DNA of 64,000 bases from Amoebidium appalachense (taxonomy: Eukaryota > Ichthyosporea), in NCBI GenBank assembly GCA_963693365.1, contig CAVNZM010000003.1, forward strand, positions 2,108,001 to 2,172,000, given 5' to 3'. The position numbers and the translations under genes were made by a program. Below, one piece after another: positions 12,741 to 24,727 of the stretch (position 1 is its first letter; each line of letters starts with the position of its first letter). The notes under the pieces were generated by a model, which ran no database searches, was not told where the DNA came from, and worked only from the letters and a program-made list of their open reading frames with translations.

Positions 12741-13520
12741 TAGTATAGAGATAGAATTTAAGTGTCAAGCCCATCGAAAAGGCCGTAGATTAGAAATTCT
12801 CATGTGTGAATGTGTGTGTGTGTGTGTACGCATGTGTGTCTGTGTGTGCCAGCGCGCGCGTGTACGTCTGCATCCGTGCATGCAATTGTGACCTGACGAC
12901 CTATTATCCAACTACAGACACATTCAACTAAAAAAAAAAAAAAAAACATTCTTGCGGGGAGAGAAAGACAACACACATCTGCTGAAACCAAGGAATATAC
13001 GCATATAAACACAAAAGATTTCATACGTACAGTGTCGGGCCCCCCCACAGCCACACCAAACCACATACATATACCGTCACCAACACGTGCACATACCATT
13101 GAACAGGCACAACCTCACGTTTCTATTGGTGCACGGCAACCAATCACACATGTGTGACTAAACCAACACAATGCACGCATAAAAAATCGAACTCACAACC
13201 AAAACAACACACACCAGCAAAACAAAACAAACTTATACGACCCATTCACCATTCAACCTATCCACGCTTTGATTGGTGCATGCTCAGCCAATCACATATG
13301 TGTGCCGTTATCCGTCCTGCTCTCCCCCAATGCGCTCCTGGCCTTAATTACGGACGCTCTGCCTGCTGCCCCCCTGCCCTTAACAGGGGTGTGGTGGGGT
13401 TGTTGCGGTGTTCCCGTAGTCTCAACACACATGTCTATCGCCGGTGTGCGTGCACGACCACTGCCGCTGTATGTCCTGTGTGTGTGTGTGTGTGGTGGTG
13501 GTGGTGGTGGTGGTGGTGGT

Positions 13521-13570
<50 letters not shown>

Positions 13571-13875
13571 GGGGGGGAGGGGGGTTAGTATTGTCTTTTA
13601 TGCAAATGGGGCACAAGAAAAGCAGGATATTAGAGGGATTACACCACCAATCCATGCCTCCCGGGGGGAGAGGGGGGGAAAGGGGAGGGAGGGGGTCGGG
13701 GTGGTCACGGGTGGACTTCCTTCGGGCCCGTGCACGGTTAGATGTGGGCCGGTGAACATAGTGAATAAATCTATGTTCGTATAGGTACATGTTTATGTGG
13801 CTGGTTTTCATAATCTTGTTGACAGGTGTGCCGGTGGTGGTTAAGTGTCAATTTGTACATGTGTGTCGAACGGAA

Positions 13876-13913
<38 letters not shown>

Positions 13914-14021
13914 GTATGAGAAAGAGAGAGAGAGAGAGGGAGAGAGACAGAGAGAGATGGAGTGTGTGAGAGATAGAGAGAGGGAAGGAGGGGGCACACA
14001 CACACAGTCACACACACACAG

Positions 14022-14087
<66 letters not shown>

Positions 14088-14223
14088 GGGGTAGAGGGGG
14101 GGGGGGGGGGGGGGGGGGGAGGCGGAGAGGAACAGGATCGAGAGAGAGACACAAAGTATGTGTCGGGTGCATGGTCATAACCTTCTCAGAGCACCCCCGT
14201 TCTCCTTCTCCACCCCCCCGTCG
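12741..14223. other. Intergenic stretch with palindromic CCAAT pair and G tracts
   Basis: No exon with convincing borders. It contains a GT repeat (12808-12850), two related palindromic ATTGG...CCAAT segments (13124-13156 and 13270-13304), a GGT/GT/G block (13480-13577), a G-run (13877-13911) and GA/CA runs (13920-14085). An open segment at 13269-13480 is hydrophobic in one frame but has no clean splice sites, so it was not called. Confidence 0.6.
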
Positions 14224-14299
14224 TTATGTGGGTGGAAGGCCAAAGCCAGTGTAGATGACGGTGGGCCAGTCAGGGTTCCATGTGTCTGCAGGGGGGGAG

Positions 14300-14335
<36 letters not shown>

Positions 14336-14490
14336 GGGTGAGCAAACGGGCAAAGACAGAATGAGTGAATACCTTCACCCCCCCCTCCCCTCCCCGGCCC
14401 CGCCTCCCTTTCAGAGGGCCCCCCATACCGCCGCCTTCCCTTCATTTGCAATCTGAAATTACTTACATATAAATATGTATGAACCTACCA

Positions 14491-14525
<35 letters not shown>

Positions 14526-14916
14526 ATGCCTTGGTACCCATTTCCTCACCCCGTCCCCTCCCTTGCCCATAAAATCCACACTTCCTCCATCGTGTTCCCA
14601 CACACCACAAATCCCACACACACCACACCCTTCATGCATACCACACATTCCACGCATACCTGCTGTGAGTGCAGTGGCTGGCCCACCAATGGGTCCCTCC
14701 TGTTTGTCCTCAGCACGTGGGTCCTTGCCTCGTCACCGCTGCTGGCCAGCTCCAGCTGGTACAGGTAGGGGGGTAGCATCTTGCCGGCCTGGAAGCTGTC
14801 CACAAGCTGCACGTGTACGCGTACGTGTGTATGGGTGCATGTGTGTGCATGTAACGTGTGTGGATGTGGATGTGTGTGCACGTGTGTGTGTGTAGTGTAT
14901 GTGCATATGTCGGTCA

Positions 14917-14982
<66 letters not shown>

Positions 14983-15177
14983 TGCGTGTTTGTGTGAGTG
15001 TGTGTTGAAATGCATGCATACGTGTTGAGCCAGCGAGTGAGTGTGCATACTTTAGGAGTGTTTAGACGGATAGAAAGAATAAGGGTTCGTTCCTGCAGCT
15101 ACCACACGAAACAGAGAGAGGGGTAGGCTGCTGTGTGCGCGTGTGTGTGTGGTGGTGGTGGTGGTGGTGGTGGTGGT

Positions 15178-15215
<38 letters not shown>

Positions 15216-15596
15216 GTGGGGCAGTGTATAAATGTGCAGCAGGTTATTCAGCATGTATGCCAATAGTTGTCATACCGTTAGCCTACTCTGGGATGGGTCA
15301 TAGTTTTACCGGGGGCATAAAGCATGAAAAACGAGGGATGGAGTACGGGTAGAGGGGGAGGGGGGGGGGGGGGGGGGGAAGGGGGGAGTGAGAGATAAAT
15401 AAGGAAAGGGAGAAGGAGTGTGTGTGTGCGTGTGAGAAGAGAGAGAGAGATGAAGAAAGAGAGAGATGGAGACATAAGAGAGAGAGTGTGAGAGGGAGAG
15501 GGCAAGGGAGAGAGAGATATAGAGACAGAGAGGAGAGAGAGAGAAATAGAGAAAGAAAGAGAGAGAGAAAGAGAGAGAGTGGGGGAGGGGGGGGGG

Positions 15597-15627
<31 letters not shown>

Positions 15628-15811
15628 GGAGAAAGCGAGAGAGAGAGAGAGAGAGAGAGATAGAGAGAGAGATCATACCCATTGTACGGGCACGATAGTT
15701 GGTTTCATGGGCATGGCCGAGACAGCAGCAAGGTCGGGCTGGTGGTAGCCCCCAACCACAATGTGCGTCACTAGGTCGTTGATCTGCGAGATCCGGGTGG
15801 CTGCACGTGCA

Positions 15812-15842
<31 letters not shown>

Positions 15843-17059
15843 ACATGTTTGTGTTTTTTGGTGGTGGTGGTTGTTTATTCATGGGGTTGGTAGGCGGGAT
15901 GGGTGGTGGTTTGTGGTTTGAGTCGAGGTTGCACCTACACACTATACCCGAACCCACTCGTCATCCCCCCCCCCCCCCCCACACACACACATCGGCAAAC
16001 CCCCTTTCTACCCCCCCCCCCCCCCGTTTTCTTCTACGCCACACCTATAAACCAATCCCCGCTACCCCCCCCCCCCCCCACCTCCCTCTCCTCGCCCCCA
16101 AAGGAAATATAAATAATATAATATAATAAGAAAAGCACCCACACCTACACACCCCCCCCACCACACACAGACAACTCCCACCACACACACACACACACCT
16201 CCACGTGGAAATCCACAACCCCCCCGCCCCTTCCCCCCCCCCCCCCCTTCCCCCTGCCCCCCCACACCCGTCCCAGCCACGCACCTCCAGCCAGCAACAG
16301 TAATCTCTGCATCCTCCTGAGCCTCTCCACCGACGCCCCAAACCCACTCAGGTGCACCTGGCAGTCACGCAGAAAGTACCCATGTGATTGGTCCCCCGCA
16401 CAACCAGCGTCCAATAGCGGCTCGATGGCTCTTTCGGTATCGCTGGCTGTGCACAGTTCGGACTGAAGTACCTCACGCCCTACATCCCCATGTGTAAGAA
16501 GAAAGAGGGAAAAAAGATCAGTACTAAAAAGCTGTAGATGAAACAACCCCCCCTTCCTTCCTTCCTTCCTTCATCCCCCCCCCCCCCCCCCCCCCCCCCC
16601 CCGGCCCTCTTTGGGCCCTCTCTCAGAATAGGGTAGGCTTTTGTTGTGTGATATGGATTCGATTATTGGCAAGTCCTCATTCACAGGGATGTGGCAAGAT
16701 CTCTGTCATCCGTTATCCCTCCCCCCCCCCCCCCCCCCCCCCCTTCCCCCCTACCTAGAGAACGAAAAAGAAAAAAAAAGCTCTTAACATCCATTTCACC
16801 ACACAACACGAACAATGAAAAGCGCACAACGAACCAGTGATGGTTCAGATTGTGCTAACCAAGCAAGACAAAGACAAAAGCCAAAAACAAGTGAAAGAGT
16901 GGGTTGGTCTGGAGGAAGATACATTTGTGTTGGATCGTCTGCGTTTGGAAAGTGTATCTGATTAGAGAGTATGTGTGGGTATGTGAGGGTATGTGAGGGT
17001 ATGTGATGGTATGTGAGGGTGCATGTGCCTGTGCATGTGTGTGTGTGCGCATGTGTGCG

Positions 17060-17129
<70 letters not shown>

Positions 17130-18289
17130 TGTGCGCCCCATGCATGTATCGGGGAGGCGGAAGAAGGCGTAAGGAGAAGGGGGTTTGTGTTATGGCGAGA
17201 GGTGGTGGTGGTGGTGGTGGTGGTGGTGGTGGGGGGGGGGGGGGGGGGGGGGGGGGGAGAAGGGGGTTGTGACGGGGGCCAAACATGTGTGTTGGATCAA
17301 TCAAGGAGAAGTTACTTTCAACCAAGAGGGAGGGGAAAGACAGCCAAGAAAACATCATCGAGCACACCTGTTTGTGGCTGCAGGTTCTGCTGAGTGCGCA
17401 CTCTTTTGATGTTTCCCACACCAACACTGCCGTCCTGCGTGGTACAGAAACAAAGTGAGCACATTGTCATGCCACCAGACTAAAAAAAGGGGGAAGGGGA
17501 TGAATGGAAAAAAAGGAAGAAAGAACATGACAGAAACAAAAAAAACCCCTAAAAAGATTGATTAACAGAGTATTATACGAAGAATGTGGGAGTCTAAGAG
17601 CCAACTGAATCGGGTAAGGATAAGGCAATCCATTTATCTAACTGGTGATACGGTTTCTAACCGATCAGGAGATATATGGTCTCTCTTGTGCTTTATAGTA
17701 GTAGGGTGACTGTAGAGTCAGACATGATGACACGAAAAAGCACAACATTTGAAGCAACGGCAGGAAAGTGGGAATAAGTGGGAATGCAATAGTGTTCTAC
17801 AGTTCAGGCCGGTTGTCCTACTATACAGATTAGGGATAGGTGCGTGTGTGCGGATGAACATGCACGATTTGATGATGTGATGCAAGTGCACCTTCATGGC
17901 CAAATGCACAAAATTGTACACAAAAGAGCATGAAAAACAAAAGAAGTTTTTTTTTTTTTTTTTGGTGGAGGAGAGGAGGAAAGGGGCAGAAACCAGGCTG
18001 ATGGAGGTTATTTCGGGGATCGCAACTGGCCGTGATACATCCATGGACCTGTGTCTTTTCAGTTCTCGCCTGTGAACACACCGTGTGTAAGTGAACGACA
18101 CAAAAGCATAAATATAATCACCGCAGATAGCCTTCCTCAGATCTGGGGTCCGATCAAACCCGAATTGCCCCGTAAACTACCCCCTCCCCCCTCCCACTCG
18201 CCCCCTCCCCCCCCCCCCCCTCCCCCCCTCCCCCCCCTCCTCTTCTCCAACTCACAACATCCGCCTAAAGCACACCAGCAATGTTCAAA

Positions 18290-18326
<37 letters not shown>

Positions 18327-18989
18327 AAAGGTCCAGAGAGTTCCAACAGGCCCAAGGACGTCCCAAAGTCCAGAGAGAACCAAAGTGTCAAGAAAGAAGG
18401 GAAGAAGGAGACCAAAATCAAAGTAGCGCAAAATGGTTCGGTAGCGGTTAGTGGCACAGTGGTAAAAAGGGGGGGGGGGGGGGGGGGGGGGGGGTGGTTC
18501 GAATGCGTCATAACATACGAAGTACACTGACCACGGATATCACGATGCAGAGGGCAAACCATACATAAAGAGTATTGGGGGGGGGGGGGGGGATATCACA
18601 AAACAAGGCAATTTCCAAGTTTTCAACTCTCGATTTGGGGAGCCCTTCACACGCTTAACACTGACCTTGATTCGCGTGAGTGCTGTAGGGGAATGTCGAT
18701 TTTCTCCGGCATTGATCCGGCACGTTTGAACCGCGGCGGCATGCCTGCAAAGTTCGGTTTGGATTTAGCGCTCAGATGTTCTGATCTAACTGGTTGTCTT
18801 TTAACATCTCTCCTTTCCTTCCCCTCATTCCTTCCTTTGCCCTTTTCCTTTCTCTTTCTTCTTCTTTTTTTAAGGGGTGGGGTGGGGTGGGGTGGGGAGG
18901 AGTGGGGGGGGGGGGGGGGAGTCCCGTGTTCCGGAAGAAATGCATGACCATGCTGGCCCCCTCCCCCCCTCCCCCCTCCCCCCCTTTCC

Positions 18990-19026
<37 letters not shown>

Positions 19027-19171
19027 AGTCTCTTGCAAAACCGACTTATTGGATCACGTTGTTTATTGACCCGGTTACACATAAGTGTATATGCGCTGGG
19101 TGACACGATTGAAACAAAAAGATGAAAAGAAAAGTTGACGAGAGGGGTGGAGCAGGGGAGGGCGGGGGGAA

Positions 19172-19202
<31 letters not shown>

Positions 19203-19255
19203 TTACACATGTTGCAAAAGAGAGAGAGCTGCAGTGGAAGAGAAAGGGTGAGGGA

Positions 19256-19332
<77 letters not shown>

Positions 19333-19673
19333 CGAGAGAGGTGGTGTGTGCATGCATCTTGGTTCCATGAGCCACCTACCACCACCCATACCCTCCTCTT
19401 CCAGCGTCCTCTCCAAGCCAATCATATTGAAGCACGCCTGCATACTGTTTGAACCGGACTCAAACGCCGGCATGGTGTCTTCTACCCCCCACATGTCCCT
19501 CCCCACGCACGAACCGTTATTTGTGTGCATTAGCGGTGGGGTTGTGCGGTATAGAAGGTGGGACTGTGTTTTGACTAGGAGGTATTCTGACTCATCACGG
19601 CACCTGAGATGGTGGGGGAGAAATGGGTAAAAGATGTGTCAACAAAGTGGATGGTCGTAGGGGTGGTGTGGAA

Positions 19674-19710
<37 letters not shown>

Positions 19711-20272
19711 GGGGGCTTTGTAGTTCGCTATCTTGGAAGCGCAGGCTAGTGTGCACCGGCACATATGTGCGGAGGATAAGGTCAACAATACACAGCATCA
19801 CGTACACAACATATGAAAAAAAAAAAAAAAAACAATGAACAAGACGACAGTGCCGAGATTGATGATAAAACACACACGTATGATGCAAAATAAGCAAAGC
19901 ATAATCACACAAAGAAAGGGGAACACGGGGGGGAAGGGGGGGGGGGGGAGGAGAGGGGTAGAGGGTGTAATAAAGTACGAAAAACACATTCATAATGAAC
20001 AACATAATGTGCGCAGGGAGGAGGGGGGGGAGGGGGTTTGGTGATATGAATGAGTTACAGAGGACAAAGCACACAATCACGACGGACAACATAAGGCAGA
20101 TTGTGCAAAGAAGCATGCACACAACGATTATGCATCCTAAGAAGAGCGAGCCGATCTAAAGAGGGGTTCAGACTGTGTTACAGTGTACGAAGCACACTAT
20201 TATGATAGCAAACTTAGTGCGATTTTCAAAGCCAAGCATAAACAAAGGATATGCACTATAGCAGCTGCCGAG

Positions 20273-20323
<51 letters not shown>

Positions 20324-20503
20324 GAGAGGGGGGGGGGGGGGGGGGACAATACCATTGGCTGTTGTTGTGGTCGATATCAATGATGCTGTGTGTGAGCCAA
20401 TCAGGTGACACCACGAGCACATTGTGTCTCAAGGCATAGTCCACCTTGTCTCCCTCGGCAAATAGCGCTACAAGGTGTGTGCACTCCTTGGTCATCGTGG
20501 CTA

Positions 20504-20566
<63 letters not shown>

Positions 20567-21194
20567 CAGAAAGAGAAAGAAGAAGTTGATGGGACAAGGA
20601 GGGGCGGGGGAGGGGGGGGGGGGGGGGGGGGGGAGGAAAGGCACCGGAAATGGTGGTCAAAATCTTTTTTCGAGGGGTACAGACAGAATACGGGTGGAAA
20701 GAAAGACCAAGCGTACAGCACCAGATGAAAAAGAACATGGATAAAGACAAAGATGTACAGGGCTACAGGCAGGAAATGCATACACACACGCATACGCACA
20801 TACCAATGCACACCCCCATCAACACACACCCACATGCACACAGACATACACCCTGGCACACACCCACCCCGCCCCCAACCCCACACGTGCACACACCCAC
20901 ACACAGACCTGCCCACCAACCCACCGTCCCACACACAACACCCACACGCACGTACACACACATACACACACCCCAGCATGCACACCAACACACACCAGCA
21001 TGCACATCTACCCACCCACCCACTCACCCACCAACCCACACGCAGACACGCACACGTACTAACACACACACACACATACACACACCTGCATATTTGCCAC
21101 CCAGTCGCACTATGGCTTCCGCAGCCTCTGTCCGCCTTGCCTCTGTAGCCCCATACGGTCAATACACCCTTTCAAAACAAAACCCAAATACCCC

Positions 21195-21225
<31 letters not shown>

Positions 21226-21299
21226 AAAAAAAATAAAAAAAATCAGCACCACCCAGATATATGTTTAGGCAGAAATCAAATGTAGTCGACAGAAGACAG

Positions 21300-21373
<74 letters not shown>

Positions 21374-22625
21374 CCCCCTCACACACCCACCTTTCTCCTC
21401 CTTTCCGTCCCCCCCACTCTCGCACCCGACCTTCTCCTCAAACCCCCAAACGCTGCGTTTTCAACGGAAATACACCTCGTTTACCCCCATCTTCCCCCCC
21501 CCTCCACTTCCCACAGCAACACATTCCGGGTTTGCACGCACTTCTCATTCCGGTGATGGACACATGGGCACCGGCAAAGGGCAGCAGTGGTGTGTCGATA
21601 GGCACTCCCGATAGATTAGTGCATCTGTGTGTAAACACCAGCAATTAGATCATGCCTTACCCCTCCCTCCCCCCCCCCCCTTTCCTTTTTCATTTCTCAC
21701 TTCTTTCCTCTCCTCGAGTCAAACCCCCCCCCCCCCCCCCTTGCCCCCTCTTCCCCCCAACACATATAGTACTACATGGTTTCTAATCCTTTTACCCTAC
21801 ATAAGGTCTGCTGTGTGGTGAGCACAACTGATGCTGGCAACGTGAAGCCGGGGCTACACGGGAGCGACGTCCATAAGTGTCTCACAGGCCAAGTCGGCAA
21901 CCACACTACCGAAATAACCCAACTCAATTATTCGTTTTACAAGTATCATGTGTTGCATTCTTTAGGAACTTTGCTATTCAAGGGGCGACTTTGAGAAGTT
22001 CCAGCTTAGTCGTCAACACTCAATAGGCACAAAGATAGACACGAAAGCCAAGACAGCGGAATAAAGGGCAAAGGCACAGCTCCTTCGAAGTCTTCTTCTC
22101 GGCAAACCCAAGCCCAAGCCCAAGCCTCCCCCTCCCCCTCCCCCCCCCCCCCTTCTCCACCCACCCAACGACACACGAGAGGAATATTACCAACGAACAA
22201 ACATGTTAAACACAAAGAAGGTTAAACCAAGAACACTACCCACCCTGATTTTGCGCCGAATGCCCTTTGCCCCATGTCCAGCACCCACTGGGGGTGATAT
22301 ATGGGTATGTTCCTGCTTTTTGCTGCCTGTGGTGGATGAAATTTCATTGTTTTGAGGGGGGGGGGGGGGGGAGGGTTGGCGTTTGCATCGACTTTTTGCG
22401 CCAGACAAAGGCAAAAGGTGTGGTGGGGTAGCATTGCACCGGAAGGATCATGTGAAGGGAAGACAGATTGATAGATATGTCAACAGCAAGAAAAAGGGGG
22501 AGGGGGGGGGGGGGGGGGCACGCAGGTAAAATAAAAATAAAAAGCCCAGTAGAGATGGTGTGTGTGTGTGCGCGCGCGTTGTGCATGTGGTGTGTGTGTG
22601 GGGGGGGGGGGGGGGGGGGGGGGGG

Positions 22626-22695
<70 letters not shown>

Positions 22696-22918
22696 TGGTG
22701 GTGGTGGTGGGGGAAGGGGGGGCATAGTATGTGGGACGGTGGTGTGGGCGCATGATGGAAGATGCTAGACGTGACTGCACCGATAAACCCCAAGGACACA
22801 TACTTCATACAAGAAACTCGGAAGATTTCGGGCAGGTGAAAAAGGCTAAGAGCTCGAATAGGTGGAGCAACACCACGAGAAAATCCAAGAGCACACCCAT
22901 GCCCCTTCCCTTTCTCCC

Positions 22919-22949
<31 letters not shown>

Positions 22950-23476
22950 ACACACACACACTGCTGCCTACCCAAATAAAACCATCCAAACTCTTCCCCA
23001 AAGCAGAAACTGAGATTACCTTCGCCTTTGTGGAGAATCTGGTGGTTGAAATTAGGTGTGTGCAGCTGGTCGTGAGGCATGCGCTGGTAGCCCCGCCCAA
23101 TTCCTCAATACATCTGCTAAGTTGTTTCTGCATGCGAAAGGACACTTAGTAGAAAACCCTAGTCACCGAGGGGGGGGAAGGTGGGCATAGATGGGATCAA
23201 GCAGAGTTCATGTCCCAAAGGACCACAGAGCAACGTGGCCCTGGCAACAAAACAAAACAGAGAAAGGGGGGTGGAATGTTTGTGTGTTCAATAAACAGGT
23301 TTGTGCGTGGGCAGGGTGTGCTGGTGTATGTATGTGTGTGTTTAAGGGTATTTGTGGGTATGTGCACGTGGTGTAAGGGGTGAGTTAGTCGTTTCAGGCA
23401 TACAAACGGTACCAACCTTGTCCTCTGGTGAGAGGCCAGAGAAGGTTGCCAACATGTTTGCTGCCGGTGTTGACAT
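14224..23476 (-). CDS. Three-BRCT-domain protein (TopBP1/Dpb11-type scaffold?)
   Basis: Minus-strand exons, 5' to 3': 23476-23417, 23127-23020, 22326-22244, 21624-21542, 21142-21086, 20500-20353, 19603-19380, 18744-18666, 18069-17994, 17434-17368, 16479-16285, 15800-15679, 14806-14660, about 14439-14373, 14285-14224. All phases agree; total about 525 residues. The start is MSTPAANMLATFSGLSPEDK directly after an acceptor, so an upstream exon is possible. BRCT1 has CIEELGGATS, CTHLIS and IYHPQWVLDM. BRCT2 has FAGAHVSITGM, EAIVRLGGKYA, CTHLVALF and VLVVSPDWLTHSI. BRCT3 has LLLLAG, LVTHIVVGG and VPVQWLVDSFQAGK. Known BRCT proteins bind phosphopeptides in DNA-damage and replication control in the nucleus. 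Two N-terminal tandem BRCTs plus a later one recall TopBP1/Rad4/Dpb11, but this is inference. The C-terminus (TWNPDWPTVIYTGFG) is short and unmatched. The least certain border is the acceptor near 14440. Confidence 0.85.
15360..15672 (+). repeat. G-run and (GA)n block
   Basis: Purine-rich tract inside an intron of the BRCT gene, so pyrimidine-rich on the sense strand. A second (GA)n run of about 35 units is at 19256-19328. Confidence 0.9.
17055..17257 (+). repeat. (GT)n, (GGT)n and G-run
   Basis: Intron of the BRCT gene; on the sense strand it is (C)n(ACC)n(CA)n leading towards the acceptor at 16480. Confidence 0.9.
18515..18575 (-). repeat. Dispersed repeat R1, 3' unit fragment
   Basis: On the minus strand this matches the ACTCTTTATG...GTGTACTTCGTA segment of the R1 repeat seen at 50320-50420. 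It lies in a BRCT-gene intron. Confidence 0.6.
19800..20280 (-). repeat. Dispersed repeat R1, tandem diverged 3' units
   Basis: At least three diverged copies of the R1 3' unit on the minus strand (around 19850-19920, 19975-20015 and 20055-20275), separated by G-rich bridges. All are intronic in the BRCT gene, between exons 20353-20500 and 19380-19603. Confidence 0.55.
21193..21371 (+). repeat. Poly-C, poly-A and long poly-C tract
   Basis: C-run (21191-21215), A-run (to about 21241) and a C-run of roughly 68 bases (21304-21371). They are intronic in the minus-strand BRCT gene, so G-rich in its RNA. Confidence 0.95.
22590..22712 (+). repeat. G-run followed by (GT)n and (GGT)n
   Basis: Intron of the BRCT gene between 22326 and 23020. 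Confidence 0.95.
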
Positions 23477-23699
23477 CTGCAAGAGAACAGAAAATTTTCA
23501 GAAACTCTGCTACCCTCTCTATGCAAAAGGCAAAAACCTGTGTTTGGGCCCCTCACCACCGGGTCCTCGATTTTCCACCTGTCTTAGTTTTCGCAGATGT
23601 TGACCTCAAGAGGCTAGTAGTTCAAAAGGCCGGCAGTTATCTTCCCGCGTATGCAAACTAGGAAGCGGGAAAATATGATGTCAGTCGAACGGGCTTATA

Positions 23700-23760
23700 G
23701 CTGGCGTGTTGCACACACACACATGCTTATAGCTGGCGTGTTGCACACACACACACACAG
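23700..23760 (+). repeat. Two-copy 32-base tandem repeat
   Basis: GCTTATAGCTGGCGTGTTGC plus a CA tail occurs twice in a row. It lies in the short gap between the BRCT gene start and the next plus-strand gene. Confidence 0.85.
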
Positions 23761-23824
23761 AGAGAGAGTTGTGTAAGCGTGCACGTAGGATTGCCAGGGC
23801 CAGATCTGCCGTTGGGTTCAAGAG

Positions 23825-24401
23825 ATGAAAAGACATAACCTCTGGTTCACTGGCTTTGAAACAGTACGGGCTGAAAACGTTACAATTTTTGCTGCGTTTG
23901 TGCGTGTGTTTGTGTACATGCGTGCGTGCGCGTGCGTTTCTGTGTGGGGGCGATGCATGTGTGCGGCTGTGTGTCTGTGCCTGCCCGTGGTGTATGCGCC
24001 CTGTTATTCGTGTGCGTGTATACTTGTAAATACATGCCTATTTCACTGAATCTGGATCGTATTTATAAAGCTCTGGATGTTAAAAAGATGTGCGAGTGGC
24101 GAGCATTAGCTCTGCCTAGGTCCTCCTTCACCCATCACACACCAGCAAAGGAAACATCTACCCAGCTTACCTTCGTAGTAAAGCAGCTTCTGTCAACAAG
24201 GGCTTGTCCATGCGCTGAACATGTGTGCGCAAACCTGTTCTTTACAAGGGCCACACTCTCTCTATTTAGACAGAGAACTTCTAGAATCACGAGAATCACG
24301 GTGAACCAAAAACTTCTAACTTACGCCCATAAGGTAGGCCAATGTGCACCCATCACCTGTATTATCTGTATTTACATATATACAGACGTGTATGTATAAA
24401 C

Positions 24402-24483
<82 letters not shown>

Positions 24484-24727
24484 ACACACACACAATATAT
24501 ATATATACGTATACATGTACCGCCCCACCTACAACAGTTCACAAAAACTCGCACAGCTCATTGCTCAACAGAGTGAACAGAGTCTGGTTCAAGCCTTTGC
24601 CGGGAAATCGCTGTTTGAATTCAAAAAATGGCGCGCTTTTCATGCCACCGCGGGTCGATTCGAATCGATGCAAACTATGACTCGAATCGAGAAAGAAATC
24701 TTGATCAGTCTCTCGCGCGGTATGTGA
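23825..24727 (+). CDS. Small gene of unknown function (three exons)
   Basis: The proposed exons are 23825-23903 (start [20 protein letters not shown]), 24071-24333 and 24557-24727, with matching phases and a TGA stop at 24725. The middle exon is open for 87 codons ([17 protein letters not shown], then [11 protein letters not shown]). The last exon reads [20 protein letters not shown] and [18 protein letters not shown] and looks clearly coding. The product would be about 170 residues, basic, with no signal peptide or membrane segment. The second exon's start could lie further upstream. Family not recognised. It runs head-to-head with the BRCT gene, 350 bases apart, so a shared promoter is conceivable. 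Confidence 0.4.
24402..24460 (+). repeat. (AT)n microsatellite
   Basis: About 29 AT units followed by a CA run. It is the only long AT dinucleotide tract in the window, lying in the last intron of the small gene. Confidence 0.95.

Noticed and set aside
15110-15155. Minus-strand mini-exon ERTLILSIRLNTPK in the BRCT gene
   Set aside because: Phase fits, but joining BRCT3 exon 15679 directly to 14806 gives the canonical QWLVDSFQAGK core, so the insert would break the domain.
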